Source: Cycas panzhihuaensis (taxonomy: Eukaryota; Cycadophyta). Taken from it: a DNA stretch of 64,000 bases. The notes under the pieces are model-generated. The model saw nothing but the letters and a program-made list of their open reading frames with translations. It was not told the origin of the DNA and ran no database searches. Made by a program: the position numbers and the translations under genes. Shown one piece after another: positions 54,296 through 64,000 of the stretch (its first letter is position 1; each line of letters opens with the position of its first letter). Location of the stretch: assembly GCA_023213395.1 (NCBI GenBank), contig CM041465.1, positions 102,865,741-102,929,740 of the forward strand, written 5' to 3'.

Positions 54296-54729
54296 TATTG
54301 CATTTGTAATGTGACTTTATAAAAAGGGCCTTTGAACCATTGATATTCAACATCTTTTATTTGTGAAGTGTTATGAAGCCTTGTGATATGAATTAGAAAT
54401 CACATTGAACCCATTTGACGTGTGAATCTGACTTAGAGACCATACGCATTGCACTGTGTTAAAATTCTGTTATTTTTGGAACATATTCTAAAGCATCTTG
54501 AGTCCTTTTTTGAAGACTTTTCAAGTAATTTGAGGACATTTTTGGATCTTATTGGTGAGGGGTGAACAGCTAGTTGGTGAGCTGCTTCGAATGTGCATAA
54601 TCATTATTCTGCATTCCCCAATGAGTGTACCTGAGACAAAGGTGATCACAGTGGTGTAATTTTGTCTGAAAGACTATAAGTTTATCAGCCTGGTGATATT
54701 AACTCGTGTGTTGGAGCTTGTTTCTCGAG
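54296..54729 (+). other. G leader, last part
   Basis: Resumes after H with GTGACTTTATAAAAAGGGCC and a CATTGATA phrase that also occur inverted in J's leader near 16450-16490. Ends at gag ATG 54730. Confidence 0.65.
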
Positions 54730-55600
54730 ATGGAGCATGTGATGCTCAAAGTTATCTTTAACGACAACAATTTTAGCAAGTGAAAGGCCAACATGGAGTT
54801 AGTGTTGATGGTGAATCAACTCTAGGGAATTACTAAGGCAAAGGTGGACGTGATCCCGCTTGACCATAAAGAGAATGTGCGACTTGAAGAGAAGCAATTT
54901 ATGGCTATAGGATTATTGAAACTGTCACTGGCGTCGGATCAAAGGGCTTTGGTTCATAACCTGGAATCGCCACATGAAATCTGGGCAAAATTATGTGAAA
55001 CTTTTGTGAAAAAGAAAACAAATAGACGTCTGGCCTTAATGTTGGAGCTTCTCAATTCTATAGTAGAAGATGAGACCAATATAAGTTCCTACCTGAATAA
55101 GATCATTGACTTGAGGAATAAGCTAGAAGAATTAAAGTCGAATTCAATCGATGGTGCGCTCTTGTTTATGATAATCATGTAGAAGTTGCCAACTGCATTT
55201 GCCACTTTTTAGACCATATATGGTAGAGATGAGGTGATGGAGGTATAAACCTTTGATGGCATTAAGAATCTTATTCTAGCGGAAGATGCCAAGTTAAAAC
55301 ATCATGGGATGCTTGGAGGTTCCAAGTCGAGTCAGGCCTTAGCCAAGAAGATGTAGAGGAGAGAGGCCATTCAAGAGGAGAAGTTCACACATAGGTCTGG
55401 GGAAGACTCTCGGGAGAAGAAGAAGTTCAATGGTAAATGTAACTACTGCAAAAAGGAAGGCCACAAAGAAAAGAATTGTTTGTTCAAGAGACGGGACAAA
55501 CGTAAAGTTAGCCAGGATGACAAAGGGAAGAGTGTTACAACACATTGCATCACAGCGTCAACCTTGTTAGCCAAGTCAAATCCGAGAGACAACTGGATTC
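54730..55600 (+). pseudogene. gag: G gag
   Basis: MEHVMLKVIFNDNNF opens the frame, with stops where J has Trp (NNFSEW, NQLWG). The open stretch from 54844 reads DHKENVRLEEKQFMAIGLLK, ASDQRALVHNLESPHEIW and SSYLNKIIDLRNKLEEL; a stop replaces Ser after MIIM. The CCHC knuckle is intact: CNYCKKEGHKEKNC. From 55480 the frame runs on into protease, as expected for a single gag-pol reading frame. Confidence 0.85.
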
Positions 55601-57024
55601 TGGACTCTGGAGCGCAAAAGCATAACTTTGATACATGGAGTGAAAATCATAGTGGTGTAGAAATCATCCTTGGAGATGCTTGCATGTTGCCGGTGGAAGG
55701 TGTTGGCGAAGTTTCCTTGGCAAAGAGTAAGTTTATAGGGGTATATTATATGCCCAAGATGCAATTGAATTTGCTTTCGGCTCAAGAAATCTACAAACAA
55801 CGAATGAAGGTAGAGCTTTATCATAATAGATGCCTAATTAAGGATCCTAAGCAAAATTTCTTTGTCATTACTACTGGAAAGGTTAGAGATAACTTTTGGG
55901 TGTTTGAAAAGTTTTAATCTCAGAAGAAGCCTTATGCCTTTGTTGCTAGCGCAGATGATGTGAGCAAATTATGGCAAGATCGCCTAGGGCACTTTAATTA
56001 CAGGAGCATCGCATTGCTGAAGAGGTTGAAGATGGTGGAAGGATTACCATCTGTTTCATGTTCAAATATTATTTGTGAAGGATGCATGTATGGTAAACAT
56101 CATCGCTATCCTTTTTCTTGAGATAGTGCTTGGAGAACGAAGGAGAAACTAGAGCTTGTAAATGCAGATGTAATGGGTCCACTCCCAAATCCTTCAATAT
56201 CAGGAGCTCGGTACACCTTAATGTTTGTGGACGATTACACCAAGAAGGCCCTGGTATACTTCCTGAAGAACAAGTCAAATGTGATTGATCCCTTCCATGA
56301 CTGGAAAGCGAGTGTAGGAAATGAAAGTGAGAAGAAGATTAAGATATTAAGAAGTGATAATGGCAAGGAATACGACAATCATGCATTTAATCAGTTTTGT
56401 CAAGATCATGGTATAAAATGAGAGTTCATAATCTCGTATACCCCACAACAAAATGGTGTTGCAGAAAGGAAGAATCGTACCATGATGGAGATGGCAAGGT
56501 GTATGGTGCACTCGAAAAACTTGCCACTGATGTTTTGCGCAGAGGTTGTGATGACTGTTTACATTTTGAACTAGATACCCACTTAAGCAATTCGTAGCAT
56601 GACCCTCGAAGAAAAATGGATTGATCATAAACTTGTCATTAGTTATTTAAAAACTTTTGGGTGCATTAGATATGCATACATCCTAGACAAAAATTGCAAA
56701 AAGTTGGATTGCAAGAGTTTGAAGTGTATTTCTATGTGGTATTCAGATCAAAACAAAGCTTATAGACTGTGGGATCTACAGGGGAGAAAATTCATCATCA
56801 GTCGGGATGTCAAATTCGATGAGTTATCGACGTATCATATTAAAAAATCATCAGAAGAGCCTTTTTACCCCACACTATTTCTATTCCTGAATTCATCAGG
56901 CAAAAAGAATGATGAGCCAGTTGCTGGAATTCATGAGGAAGCTGGATCAAGCGAAGCAAGTAATAGTGAGGAGTCGTCACATGAAGAAGTACCTCCAGCA
57001 CCAGGTCCTTCTATACCGCTATGA
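55601..57024 (+). pseudogene. pol: G protease and integrase
   Basis: NWILDSGAQKHNFDTW has the D-S-G site intact (about 14 residues present in J after QKH are missing). VYYMPKMQLNLLSAQEIYKQ closes protease. LWQDRLGHFNYRSIALLKRL has Gln for the first zinc His; CEGCMYGKHH keeps the Cys pair. VNADVMGPLPNPSISGARYT, LRSDNGKEYDNHAFNQFC and QQNGVAERKNRTMMEMARC keep all three catalytic residues. 56599-57024 gives VISYLKTFGCIRYAYILDKN and the acidic linker. Stops occur at several sites, many where J has Gln, Arg or Trp. Confidence 0.85.
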
Positions 57025-58708
57025 GCAAGGAAGGAGATTGAGGATTTCGGAGTAGCGATGCATACCCTTGCTGAAGAATAGAGAACAAGAAGTCAACATG
57101 CCAGTTGAACTCTACTAATAAACACCAACAACTCCAGTGATCTTGATTCACATGATGAAGCAAAAGGTGATCCACAATGGAGAGTTGCAATGGAAGAGGA
57201 GTATGGTTCGCTCATGAAGAATGACACATGGGATTTGGTTCCGCTCCCTCCCACGAAGAACCTTATTGGATGCAAGTGGGTCTACAAGACTAAGTTCTGC
57301 CACGATGGAGAGGTGGACAAGCACAAAGCCAAACTTGTCACTCAAGGATTTAAACAAAAGGAAGGAATTGATTATAAGGAGACATCTGCACCAGTCTCCA
57401 AAGTAATGATGGTCTGTTTGATCATTTCTTTAGCAGTTGCTTATGGTCAGGAGTTACACTAGATGGACGTCAAGTCCACGTTTCTTAATGGCGATCTAAA
57501 GGAGGAGATTTATATGTCACAGCCTCTAGAATTCATTAAGGAAGGGCAAGAGCATCTTGCGTGTTGATTGAAGAAGCCACTCTATGGCCTGAAACAAGCA
57601 CCCCATGTTTGGTATGAGAAGATTGATGCCAAGTTGAAAGCCGAAGGATTCGTTGTTTCAGATCTCGACCTAAATCTATATGTGAAAAGGAGAGGAACCT
57701 AAATAGTAACTATTGTGTTGTATATGGATGATTTACTCATTGGAGGCAGCCATAATATGACTATTGTAGGAGTCAAGTCCAATTTAGGAGCTACTTTTGA
57801 TATGACAGACCTCAAGTGACTTCACTACTTCTTGGGCATTCAAGTTAGGTAGATGGAAGATAGGATCATGTTGTGTTGTAGACTCAGTACGTGAAGAACC
57901 TACTGGAGAAGTTTGGGATGTAGAATTGCAAACTAGTTGCAACACCATGTGTTAAGAGCATAAGATTGTAGAAAGGCATGGCTAAACCCTCTGTAGATGG
58001 AAGAAAGTACCGCTAGTTGGTAGGGAGCCTTATCTGTTTGACTCATACCAGACTAGATATTGCATATGTTATTGGATTGGTTTTCCGATATATGCAAAAT
58101 CCTCAAGAACCACATTGAGTTGCCACGAAATAGATTTTGAAGTATTTGAAGGGGACATTCAATCTTGGTCCCAAATACTGTCATGGCGAGGCCATAAAGT
58201 TGCATGGCTACACTGATGCCGATTAGGGAGGAGACTCTAACAATCGAAAGTCCACTACTCGATAAATCTTGGTGTCGGTAATGGATTTATTTCATGGCAG
58301 CCAAAGAAGTAACAAACTGTGGCACTATCTTCTACATAGGCAGAATATCAAGGACTTAGTGCTGGTGGATAGGGAGTTGTATGGTTGCAAGGTCTCTTAG
58401 AAGTTCTTGGAGTTCCAAATGGGCATCTGATTATTTTCATCAATAATCAGAGTACCATTCGCTTGTCAAAAAATCCAGAGTTTCATGTTCATACAAAGCA
58501 CATCGAGATACAACACCACTACATCCATGAACAAATCAAGTCAGGGAAGCTACAGATCGACTATTGTCAGAGTGAATGTCAACTTGCGAACATCTTCAAC
58601 AAAGCAATTACTGAAGATCAATTCACAAAAATTCATACCAGATTAGGACTCACGAATATTATCCTTGAGGGGGGATGTATTGACAAAGATAAAGAAGCAA
58701 CAGGATAG
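57025..58708 (+). pseudogene. pol: G reverse transcriptase and RNase H
   Basis: RT: EEEYGSLMKNDTWDLVPLPP, GCKWVYKTKFCHDGE, IDYKETSAPVSK, a stop for Gln before MDVKSTFLNGDLKEEIYMSQ, a stop for Arg after EHLAC, YGLKQAPHVWYEKID, and VLYMDDLLIGG (Y-M-D-D). RNase H: decayed until 58385, then LLEVLGVPNGHLIIFINNQS, EIQHHYIHEQIKSGKL, QLANIFNKAITEDQF and IDKDKEATG, stop. It corresponds to J throughout. Confidence 0.85.
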
Positions 58709-58773
58709 TCCCAACTTTCGTGATAACACAACTGTTGCAGATTACAGGTTCCCCACATTCACATTAAGGGGGA

Positions 58774-59072
58774 TGTTAACGTGGTAGTTGTTTGTTAAGC
58801 CATTGGTCAATGCTAATGTGGTGGTTTAACTTAATTGTGATTAACGAAATAGTGCGAGATATGCAAAGGGTCACAACCCTTGTTAGTTGACACCTCTTGG
58901 AAGGATATATATATATCCTAGAACCCTTGTATATTCAATCAATTAAAGAAAGTGTAATCAATGTGATCCAAGGATCTTTTGTGGTGAGCTTTTTCCCGAA
59001 AGGGTTTCCCACATATATCATGTGTATTATGCATCTATATTTTGTGTATATCTTGTTTTCTTGTTGTGTATG
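58774..59072 (+). repeat. 3' LTR of element G, cut by Y
   Basis: TGTTAACGTGGTAGTTG after AAGGGGGA. It follows the left LTR up to TTGTTGTGTATG and breaks there. The last 60-odd bases should lie right of Y, outside the window. GTATG (59068-59072) would be Y's left duplication. Confidence 0.8.
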
Positions 59073-60009
59073 TGTTGACTTCATTTCTCACTACGCTTGT
59101 GAGAAAGTACACTTGTCAAGGGATCACTAGTAGTCTAGTCTAGGATACAGTCAACATACTTCATACACCAAAGTTATCACAGATTTATTCATAATTCCAC
59201 ATAATGTCATCACAGATTATACATAGCAGTACAATAATCAACAATTATCCATCATACAAGCCTCATAGTACACATAGAACACGGATTTCCACGTAACTCT
59301 TCTCTTTATTAAACAATAGGTTTCATACAATAAGTTACGGAATGTATCCCTTATACATTCCAGCCATATATATAGAATTTTGTCATATATTCTCCAAAAG
59401 GGAATGCATCTACTGTAACTTCGATCCGTACCACTAATTCTGCTTGTTGGCTACCATACCACCATGTGGAATGAATGCTCGACTCTCACCCTTGAGAGTG
59501 TGACATGAATAACTCACCTCTCATCGTTGAAATGATCTTCAAAAGTGCCATTAAATACCCATTTTGGTGTCCTTTGGGTGAATGGTTATGACCCATGGTC
59601 ATAACCATTCCTTTTCATAACACGTGCCTTTTCACTTAACACATGATTAACACTATCAATCCATGTATTCTCTATCTGTACATCCGTACGTACATATATC
59701 CTTGTTGTCATCAATTTTTGGTGCATTTGAGTCCGTTCTAATCATGCATATCGTTCTAGTACGTTCCATCTGCTAGCGTACCTAAAAAGGTATGCACCCT
59801 ATCATGCATTCCAGGGACTATTCCTGAGCCCATTTTGGTCATTCTTGGGGCCGTTTTAGGCCTGTTTCTAGTCATTTATAAGCCGTTTTGGCGGTTCTGG
59901 GCCCATTTATGGTCATTTATGAGTGTTATGGCCGTTCTGGGCCCGTTTCTGGTCATTTTTTAGACATTTTGGCCATTTCTGACTATGTTGATCATTTTAT
60001 GCAGCAACA
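59073..60009 (-). repeat. 3' LTR of element Y
   Basis: 937 bp. On the plus strand it begins TGTTGACTTCATTTC and ends TTATGCAGCAACA; in sense it runs TGTTGCTGC to GAAGTCAACA. TCTCTCTTGGG after it is a purine tract in sense. The solo LTR at 39470-40341 is a relative. It has a 40-bp tandem repeat near its right end. Confidence 0.7.
59855..59975 (+). repeat. Degenerate 40-bp tandem repeat inside Y LTR
   Basis: About three units of 40-41 bp, each built on GCCGTTCTGGGCCCGTTTCT plus GGTCATTTATGAG-like sequence. Units differ at several positions. Flanking sequence on both sides holds partial units. Confidence 0.65.
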
Positions 60010-60380
60010 TCTCTCTTGGGTCATCAAAAGGGGTTGAGCATCCTTGCTTAGAAAATTAAAATTTTGGTGCTGTCTATTTCTTCAAAATTTTGTGTTCTTC
60101 CTCCCCCGCTCTGCATCGAGGGCTGCCCCTGTAGCCCTAGCTCCGAGCCTCCAATATTTTTACTTGGTTTCAATAAATCCTCATTTATTGGTGGTTAAGT
60201 TTTTTTTTTCTTTCCGATTTATCTCTTCATTCATTTCCCCATGATTTTCCCATTTTGATTTTTTCCACTATGATTTTCCTTCACTTTTTTTTTTGTCACA
60301 TTACTTATTTGTATGATATGAGTTACGGTTGTCTTTTTTGTTTTTTCGTTTTTTTTGAAATTTTTGTTTACATACCGAAT
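60010..60380 (-). other. Y 3' untranslated stretch
   Basis: T-rich on the plus strand with runs of T up to ten; a purine tract (reverse complement of TCTCTCTTGGG) sits beside the LTR at 60010-60020. No coding evidence. Confidence 0.5.
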
Positions 60381-60900
60381 TGAATCACGTTTCAGCATCG
60401 AGGCAATCTAATTTGCCTTCAACTTCAAGCAACACGTTATGGTACAAACAGTTGATTCTTCTGGTGGATTTGTCGCTCCCTAGTTGTGATAGCGTTTGAG
60501 TTTACTACCCTTAACCATTTTAGGCAGTAGTTGGCCTGATAGTTTCTTCAACTGGATAGTGCCATTCTTGTACACCTTCTCAATCATATATGGGCCTTTC
60601 CAATGCATCTTCAATTCTCCCTGAGGTGTTTGGGATTTGTTGTCGAATCGCCATACTCAATCACCCTTCTTGCAATACGATGTCTTGTCGTGGCAGTCAT
60701 GTCTTGTCTTTTTTTGCCTTTTCCTTGGTGTGGTATGTTTTGTCGATTTCTTCTTATGATCCCTTAATTGATTTTTGTTTATTATTTCTTCTCCCAACCC
60801 ATGTTCTATACAATGTATTAAGTGGGTAGTTCCATATATTTGTTCTCCATGAAAGGGCTTCACATAATCTCCAATGTATTCTTCATGATTTCTATCTTCT
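60381..60900 (-). pseudogene. pol: Y integrase C-terminal part with GPY/F module
   Basis: On the minus strand the frame reads KTRHDCHDKTSYCKKGD, a stop, VWRFDNKSQTPQGELKMHWK and then GPYMIEKVYKNGTIQLKKLS and LLPKMVKGSKLKRYH. This is the W/R-H-D-x-x-x-K...F-K-x-G-D and GPY/F region that ends Ty3/gypsy integrases and guides target choice. The catalytic core (D, D, E) and zinc domain are absent upstream. Confidence 0.75.
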
Positions 60901-61619
60901 AGAGTGGCAATTTTGTTTCCTAGACCAAAATCTCTAGGGATACTCTCGACAGGTTCCTTTTCTTCTTCCTTAGATTTGTCACCAATGGTTGAAAAGGACC
61001 CTTCACTGGGCAGATGTACCTCTAAAGAAGATGAAGAAGGTTTGTTACTTCCTTCCTCGGGCTAGGATGGGGGTGGGGAAGGGCAATCTACCTCAGGACC
61101 CACACTAGAGGTAGAGGAAAGGTTAGGGTTAGAGAGGGTTGGGGTATCACGAGGTGAATTAGGGTGAGGGTTTGGGTTAAAAGGGGGATTTGGGTTTGGG
61201 CCTAGGTTTTTTTTGTTATTATTAATACTCGTACAATCAATAGATTTAGATTTGATATCAACATCCTCAGTTTCATTCCGAGAAAGTAGGTTACACCTAT
61301 AGGATGGGATATTAATTTCATATGCATCTTGCAACCAATAATCCACAAACTTTGTCATACTCTCATCATCGGAAGAGTTGTAAATTTCCCCAAAATAAGT
61401 TGGTTCCATCTCCTGGGAGATTATCAGCTTGGTCGATTCCTCGATTGTATGATACAATTTGCCTTCATCAAAAGAGGATGTTGTTTCTTCACTCACAATA
61501 GTTGTGCTTGATTCGTCGTCTACTATTATCTCAATAGAATTCTTTCCCAACATCAGAAGAACAACTTCACTTCCACCTCTGATAATGTAAAAGTCACATC
61601 TCTCCAATTCAGGAGACAC
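60901..61619 (-). pseudogene. Y acidic and Pro/Asn-rich segment between PR and IN tail
   Basis: A 185-codon open stretch (61062-61619). It starts in sequence overlapping the protease end in another frame (ELERCDFYIIRGGSE) and becomes acidic (DDESSTTIVSEETTSSFDEG, NSSDDESMTKFVDYWLQDAY) and then low-complexity (NPNPPFNPNPHPNSPRDTP). Past its stop the frame continues SNKPSSSSLEVHLP and EEEKEPVESIPRDFG toward the integrase tail. RT and RNase H should lie here in an autonomous Ty3 element. It may be a disordered spacer. I recognise no domain. Confidence 0.55.
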
Positions 61620-62220
61620 TGAGTTCTATATATCCATGGGCGACCCAACAAGGTTGGGTAAGGTGTTGCACCTTTTTCTGTCTCCATGATTGTAAAATCA
61701 ATTCATACAGTGATTCCTGCCACATCCACCTTAATGTTCACTAGTTTCCCAACTGGTCTCACCAATAATTCATTCGCCAATTTCAACAAACAAGTTGTCA
61801 CTTCTAATTTAGGACTTCCTAGCTTCTGCCATGTCAAGATCGATAAAACGTTCACAGTGGCTCCTCCATCCACAATTACCCTTGAAAATTTCTCTCCTAA
61901 TACTGTGATTGCAACCATTGGATCCATGTCAAAGGATGGCATCAACTTTTCTAAATTCTTAGTGACTTCTTGTTGCTATAATATCCCTGCTTTGATCCAA
62001 TCTATCACCTGGCATAAGGGGATTGCTAACCGTAACCGTTTCACTAGATTTTCTATTAGCAACAGCATTCGTGGGATGTCCTCCATTGGTAATCCCTTAA
62101 ATGACTCCTCAATTTGCACCAATTGAGGTCGTGCCTTCTGTTCCTCAGGCATTTTCTCCTTTTGGTTGTTTTTTCTCACAGATACAGGTTTCATTTCTCG
62201 TTTACCCATTGGTAGCATTG
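61620..62220 (-). pseudogene. pol: Y protease
   Basis: Lead-in: MLPMGKREMKPVSVRKNNQK and DIPRMLLLIENLVKRLRL. The retropepsin core reads VIVDGGATVNVLSILTWQKL, the D-[SG]-G-A active-site block, then RPVGKLVNIKVDVAGITV. A stop takes the place of Trp, followed by IDFTIMETEKGATPYPTLLG and RPWI, the typical L-G-R-P-W end of plant Ty3 proteases. Stops at 61976 and 61703 break the frame. It matured Gag and Pol in the particle. Confidence 0.8.
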
Positions 62221-62299
62221 TCTTGGATTAGGCTAATTTCTCCAATACTTGTTTCAATTCCTTTTGTGGGTTTGGGTATCCTTCATCCATTCTCTATTT

Positions 62300-62700
62300 C
62301 TATTTCTTTTGGAGCTTTACGTTCTTTCTGCTTTCTAGGATAATAGTCATTAAGTTAGTTGCTTTCACCTTTCCCTTAGAATCCTTCGTTTTGTGCTCAC
62401 TTGGTCCATAGTTGTTGCATACAAATGGTTTGTGTTTGTATTCTTGTTTAGTTGGGCAATCTGATTTCCAATGTTCGAATTGTAGGCAGATCAAACATCT
62501 CCCCATTGGTTGTTTTTTCTTTGAGGATTCTTGTGTACTCGTCCTTGTATATACATTTCAAGGTGGGTTGCTCCCTCTTCCCCGACCTCGTCCTCTATAG
62601 GCTCTTCCTCTAGAGTTATAAAAACAATCTCTTATATTGTGACTATCCATGTCACATATATGACACCATTTGTCTTTTTGGTACATTGCACTATTCCTTG
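62300..62700 (-). pseudogene. gag: Y nucleocapsid region with zinc knuckles
   Basis: 62300-62506 on the minus strand gives CLICLQFEHWKSDC, a C-x2-C-x4-H-x4-C knuckle, then VCNNYGPSEHKTKD, a second with Cys lost. An RG-rich stretch lies upstream (plus 62560-62620) and further CxxC-H groups are visible near 62650-62760. Several knuckles in a row are common in this kind of gag. Confidence 0.65.
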
Positions 62701-62896
62701 GATTAGCTTCACATTCCTTGGTTGTATGCAAACTTTCCTCGCAAATATGACACTATTTCTCGATTTTAAATTCTCGGTCCTTTCTCTTCTTTACTTCTTC
62801 CTCCTCTTTGTTATTTCTCATCTTAAGTCTAGCTACCCCTTTCCTTAGAGCTTCCACCTCGGACTCTTCTTCTAAAATTCCTACTTGGCAAAAGGA

Positions 62897-64000
62897 TCAG
62901 TTATGTTGATTTTGTTTGATTTCCCTTATTTCTTCCTGTAGTCTCAGTAAAAGGGGATCATGCCCTCTGGCTTGGGCATCCATCTCTACTTCGAAGTCCA
63001 ATGCCAAATCTTGAGCGTTTTTTAATGATTTTAATGGATATGCATGCATCATAGACCTTAATTTTTCATTTAATCCTCTGACATAATAGTTCTTCATGTT
63101 GTGGTCTGTAACTGCCTCATTAATCATGTTGGCCGCAATTATTTTCATACGACTGATGTAAGTTAACACTGATTCGCTAGGCCTCTGCTTTATTTCTCTC
63201 AGGACAATCTCCACAACTTCATTACTTCAAAATTTCTGAAATCTTTCCTTAAAGGATTTCTTTATATTCTCCCAAGATTCTGTTATATCCAATTCTTTGT
63301 ACCATGCCAATGGTACTCCCCTTAGTGTGCAAGCAAATCTCGCCTTTATTTCATCTTTGTCTATGATTTTCTTCACATTGACCAAATTATGGAATAAATA
63401 CACGTGCTCTGCTACATCTGAGGTGTTGTTGACGATAAGTTTACCAAAATCTCTGAAATCGTCCATCCTTGGTGATTGCATTGGTGTCCCACCCAGTGGT
63501 AATCCTTCTCTTTTTGCCTCCTCAAAGGATTCTCCACCCTTCACTTTAGGTGGCGTATGTGGGGTGCTCAGTGCAACACTATCTCTTCCAAATAGAGGAT
63601 TCTTGAATGACGTTTTTAGATGTATTGGCTCCGATACTCCTGGCACTTGTGCCATGAATGGGGTGACCACTAAATATGACTACTCGGACTCCTTGTCCGG
63701 TGAATCCTCAAATAGTTGCCTTGTTAGTTTATTCTCCCAATATGTCGAGGGACCTTCCTTCGCATTCTTCTCGTTATCACTTAGGTCCTTCGGAGTATCA
63801 TCCACAGGTGTATTTTCTTGCTACCCTAGGGTGACGTTTTGTTTCACATTCTTCTTGGTTTTTCCTCCTTTTCCAGGATTAAAAGGTCATATTTGATTGG
63901 AGCAGGTGTTAGTTCCATTTGTTCGCCATTATTTTTCTCTCCTTGTTCTTGAGGTGTCTGGGCTCCACTTGCCTTAGATTCTGCAACGGACTGTCCCTTA
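62897..64000 (-). pseudogene. gag: Y gag, Retrotrans_gag type, runs off window
   Basis: From the right edge: an acidic, charged N-terminus (KASGAQTPQEQGEKNNGEQM; DTPKDLSDNEKNAKEG) with a frameshift near 63850 and a stop near 63680. The 147-codon stretch reads TPPKVKGGESFEEAKRE, DVAEHVYLFHNLVNVKKI, ARFACTLRGVPLAWYKELD and SWENIKKSFKERFQKF, the Retrotrans_gag core. One stop later it continues REIKQRPSESVLTYISRMK, YYVRGLNEKLRSMMHAYP and ends EEIREIKQNQHN. A typical Ty3/gypsy capsid domain. Confidence 0.8.

Larger units (their letters stand above)
46364..59072 (+). mobile_element. Element G: full-length dead Ty1/copia, host to E, H and Y
   Basis: 5' LTR, primer site, leader (46719-54729, split by E and H), gag-pol (54730-58708), tract AAGGGGGA and a 3' LTR cut by Y. 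Its own sequence is about 6.0 kb. It belongs to the same family as J. All domains are present but more than 20 stops and shifts occur. Confidence 0.85.
59073..64000 (-). mobile_element. Element Y: Ty3/gypsy, RT-deficient, cut by window edge
   Basis: On the minus strand: gag from the right edge, zinc knuckles, protease, an acidic/Pro-rich segment, an integrase C-terminus, a purine tract and a 3' LTR at the left. Protease lies upstream of integrase, and gag is of the Retrotrans_gag type, as in Ty3. No RT or RNase H motif was found between PR and IN. Confidence 0.75.

Overview
This window is plant nuclear repeat DNA. I find no host gene, rRNA, tRNA or CRISPR array. Nearly every coding trace is LTR-retrotransposon gag, protease (PR), integrase (IN), reverse transcriptase (RT) or RNase H (RH). 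Almost all elements carry a primer-binding site (PBS) matching the 3' end of plant initiator-Met tRNA (TGGTATCAGAGC). Low GC, dense Ty1/copia and layer-on-layer nesting fit a large-genome land plant. Which clade I cannot say from sequence alone. Letters below are my own labels for elements.

Left block (1-33.2 kb). A plus-strand copia element C forms the frame; its gag starts beside position 4019. N, a minus copia, sits in C's gag, R sits in N's integrase, and Q in R; all three run off the left edge. At 6033 C is broken in its integrase by a 25.2-kb insertion and resumes at 31235. That insertion is copia element A (LTRs 6033-6437 and 30852-31234). A holds two minus-strand copia stubs (L, M) and, at 10669-28872, element B (two 222-bp LTRs, perfect 5-bp duplication GAAAC). 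B has only a gag-like ORF. B's leader holds a minus copia J (11666-17839), an inverted RNase H fragment, and a complete minus copia K (18433-26177, duplication CCAACC).

Middle block (33.2-46.4 kb). The 3' end of C is hit by D (minus, 399-bp LTRs) and F (plus, duplication GCATA), both gag-only. F contains a solo Ty3-type LTR (39470-40341). A partly deleted plus copia, P, follows.

Right block (46.4-64 kb). A full-length but dead plus copia G (same family as J) starts in P's 3' LTR. Its leader holds E (gag-only, sister of D) and H (a 2-kb gag-only element with 249-bp LTRs). Its 3' LTR is cut by Y, a minus Ty3/gypsy element that keeps gag, PR and an IN C-terminus but shows no RT, and runs off the right edge.

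The most unusual content is the set B, D, E, F. Each has a PBS, LTRs and (except D, where it is degenerate) a recognisable polypurine tract (PPT), but encodes one protein: a gag-like N-terminus plus a short conserved C-terminal signature ending just before the PPT. In D and E the middle is a conserved region of about 230 residues that I cannot assign to a family. P shares its PPT/LTR junction with B and is the best local candidate for an autonomous partner. A leader motif also recurs upstream of gag in A, E, F, H and P.
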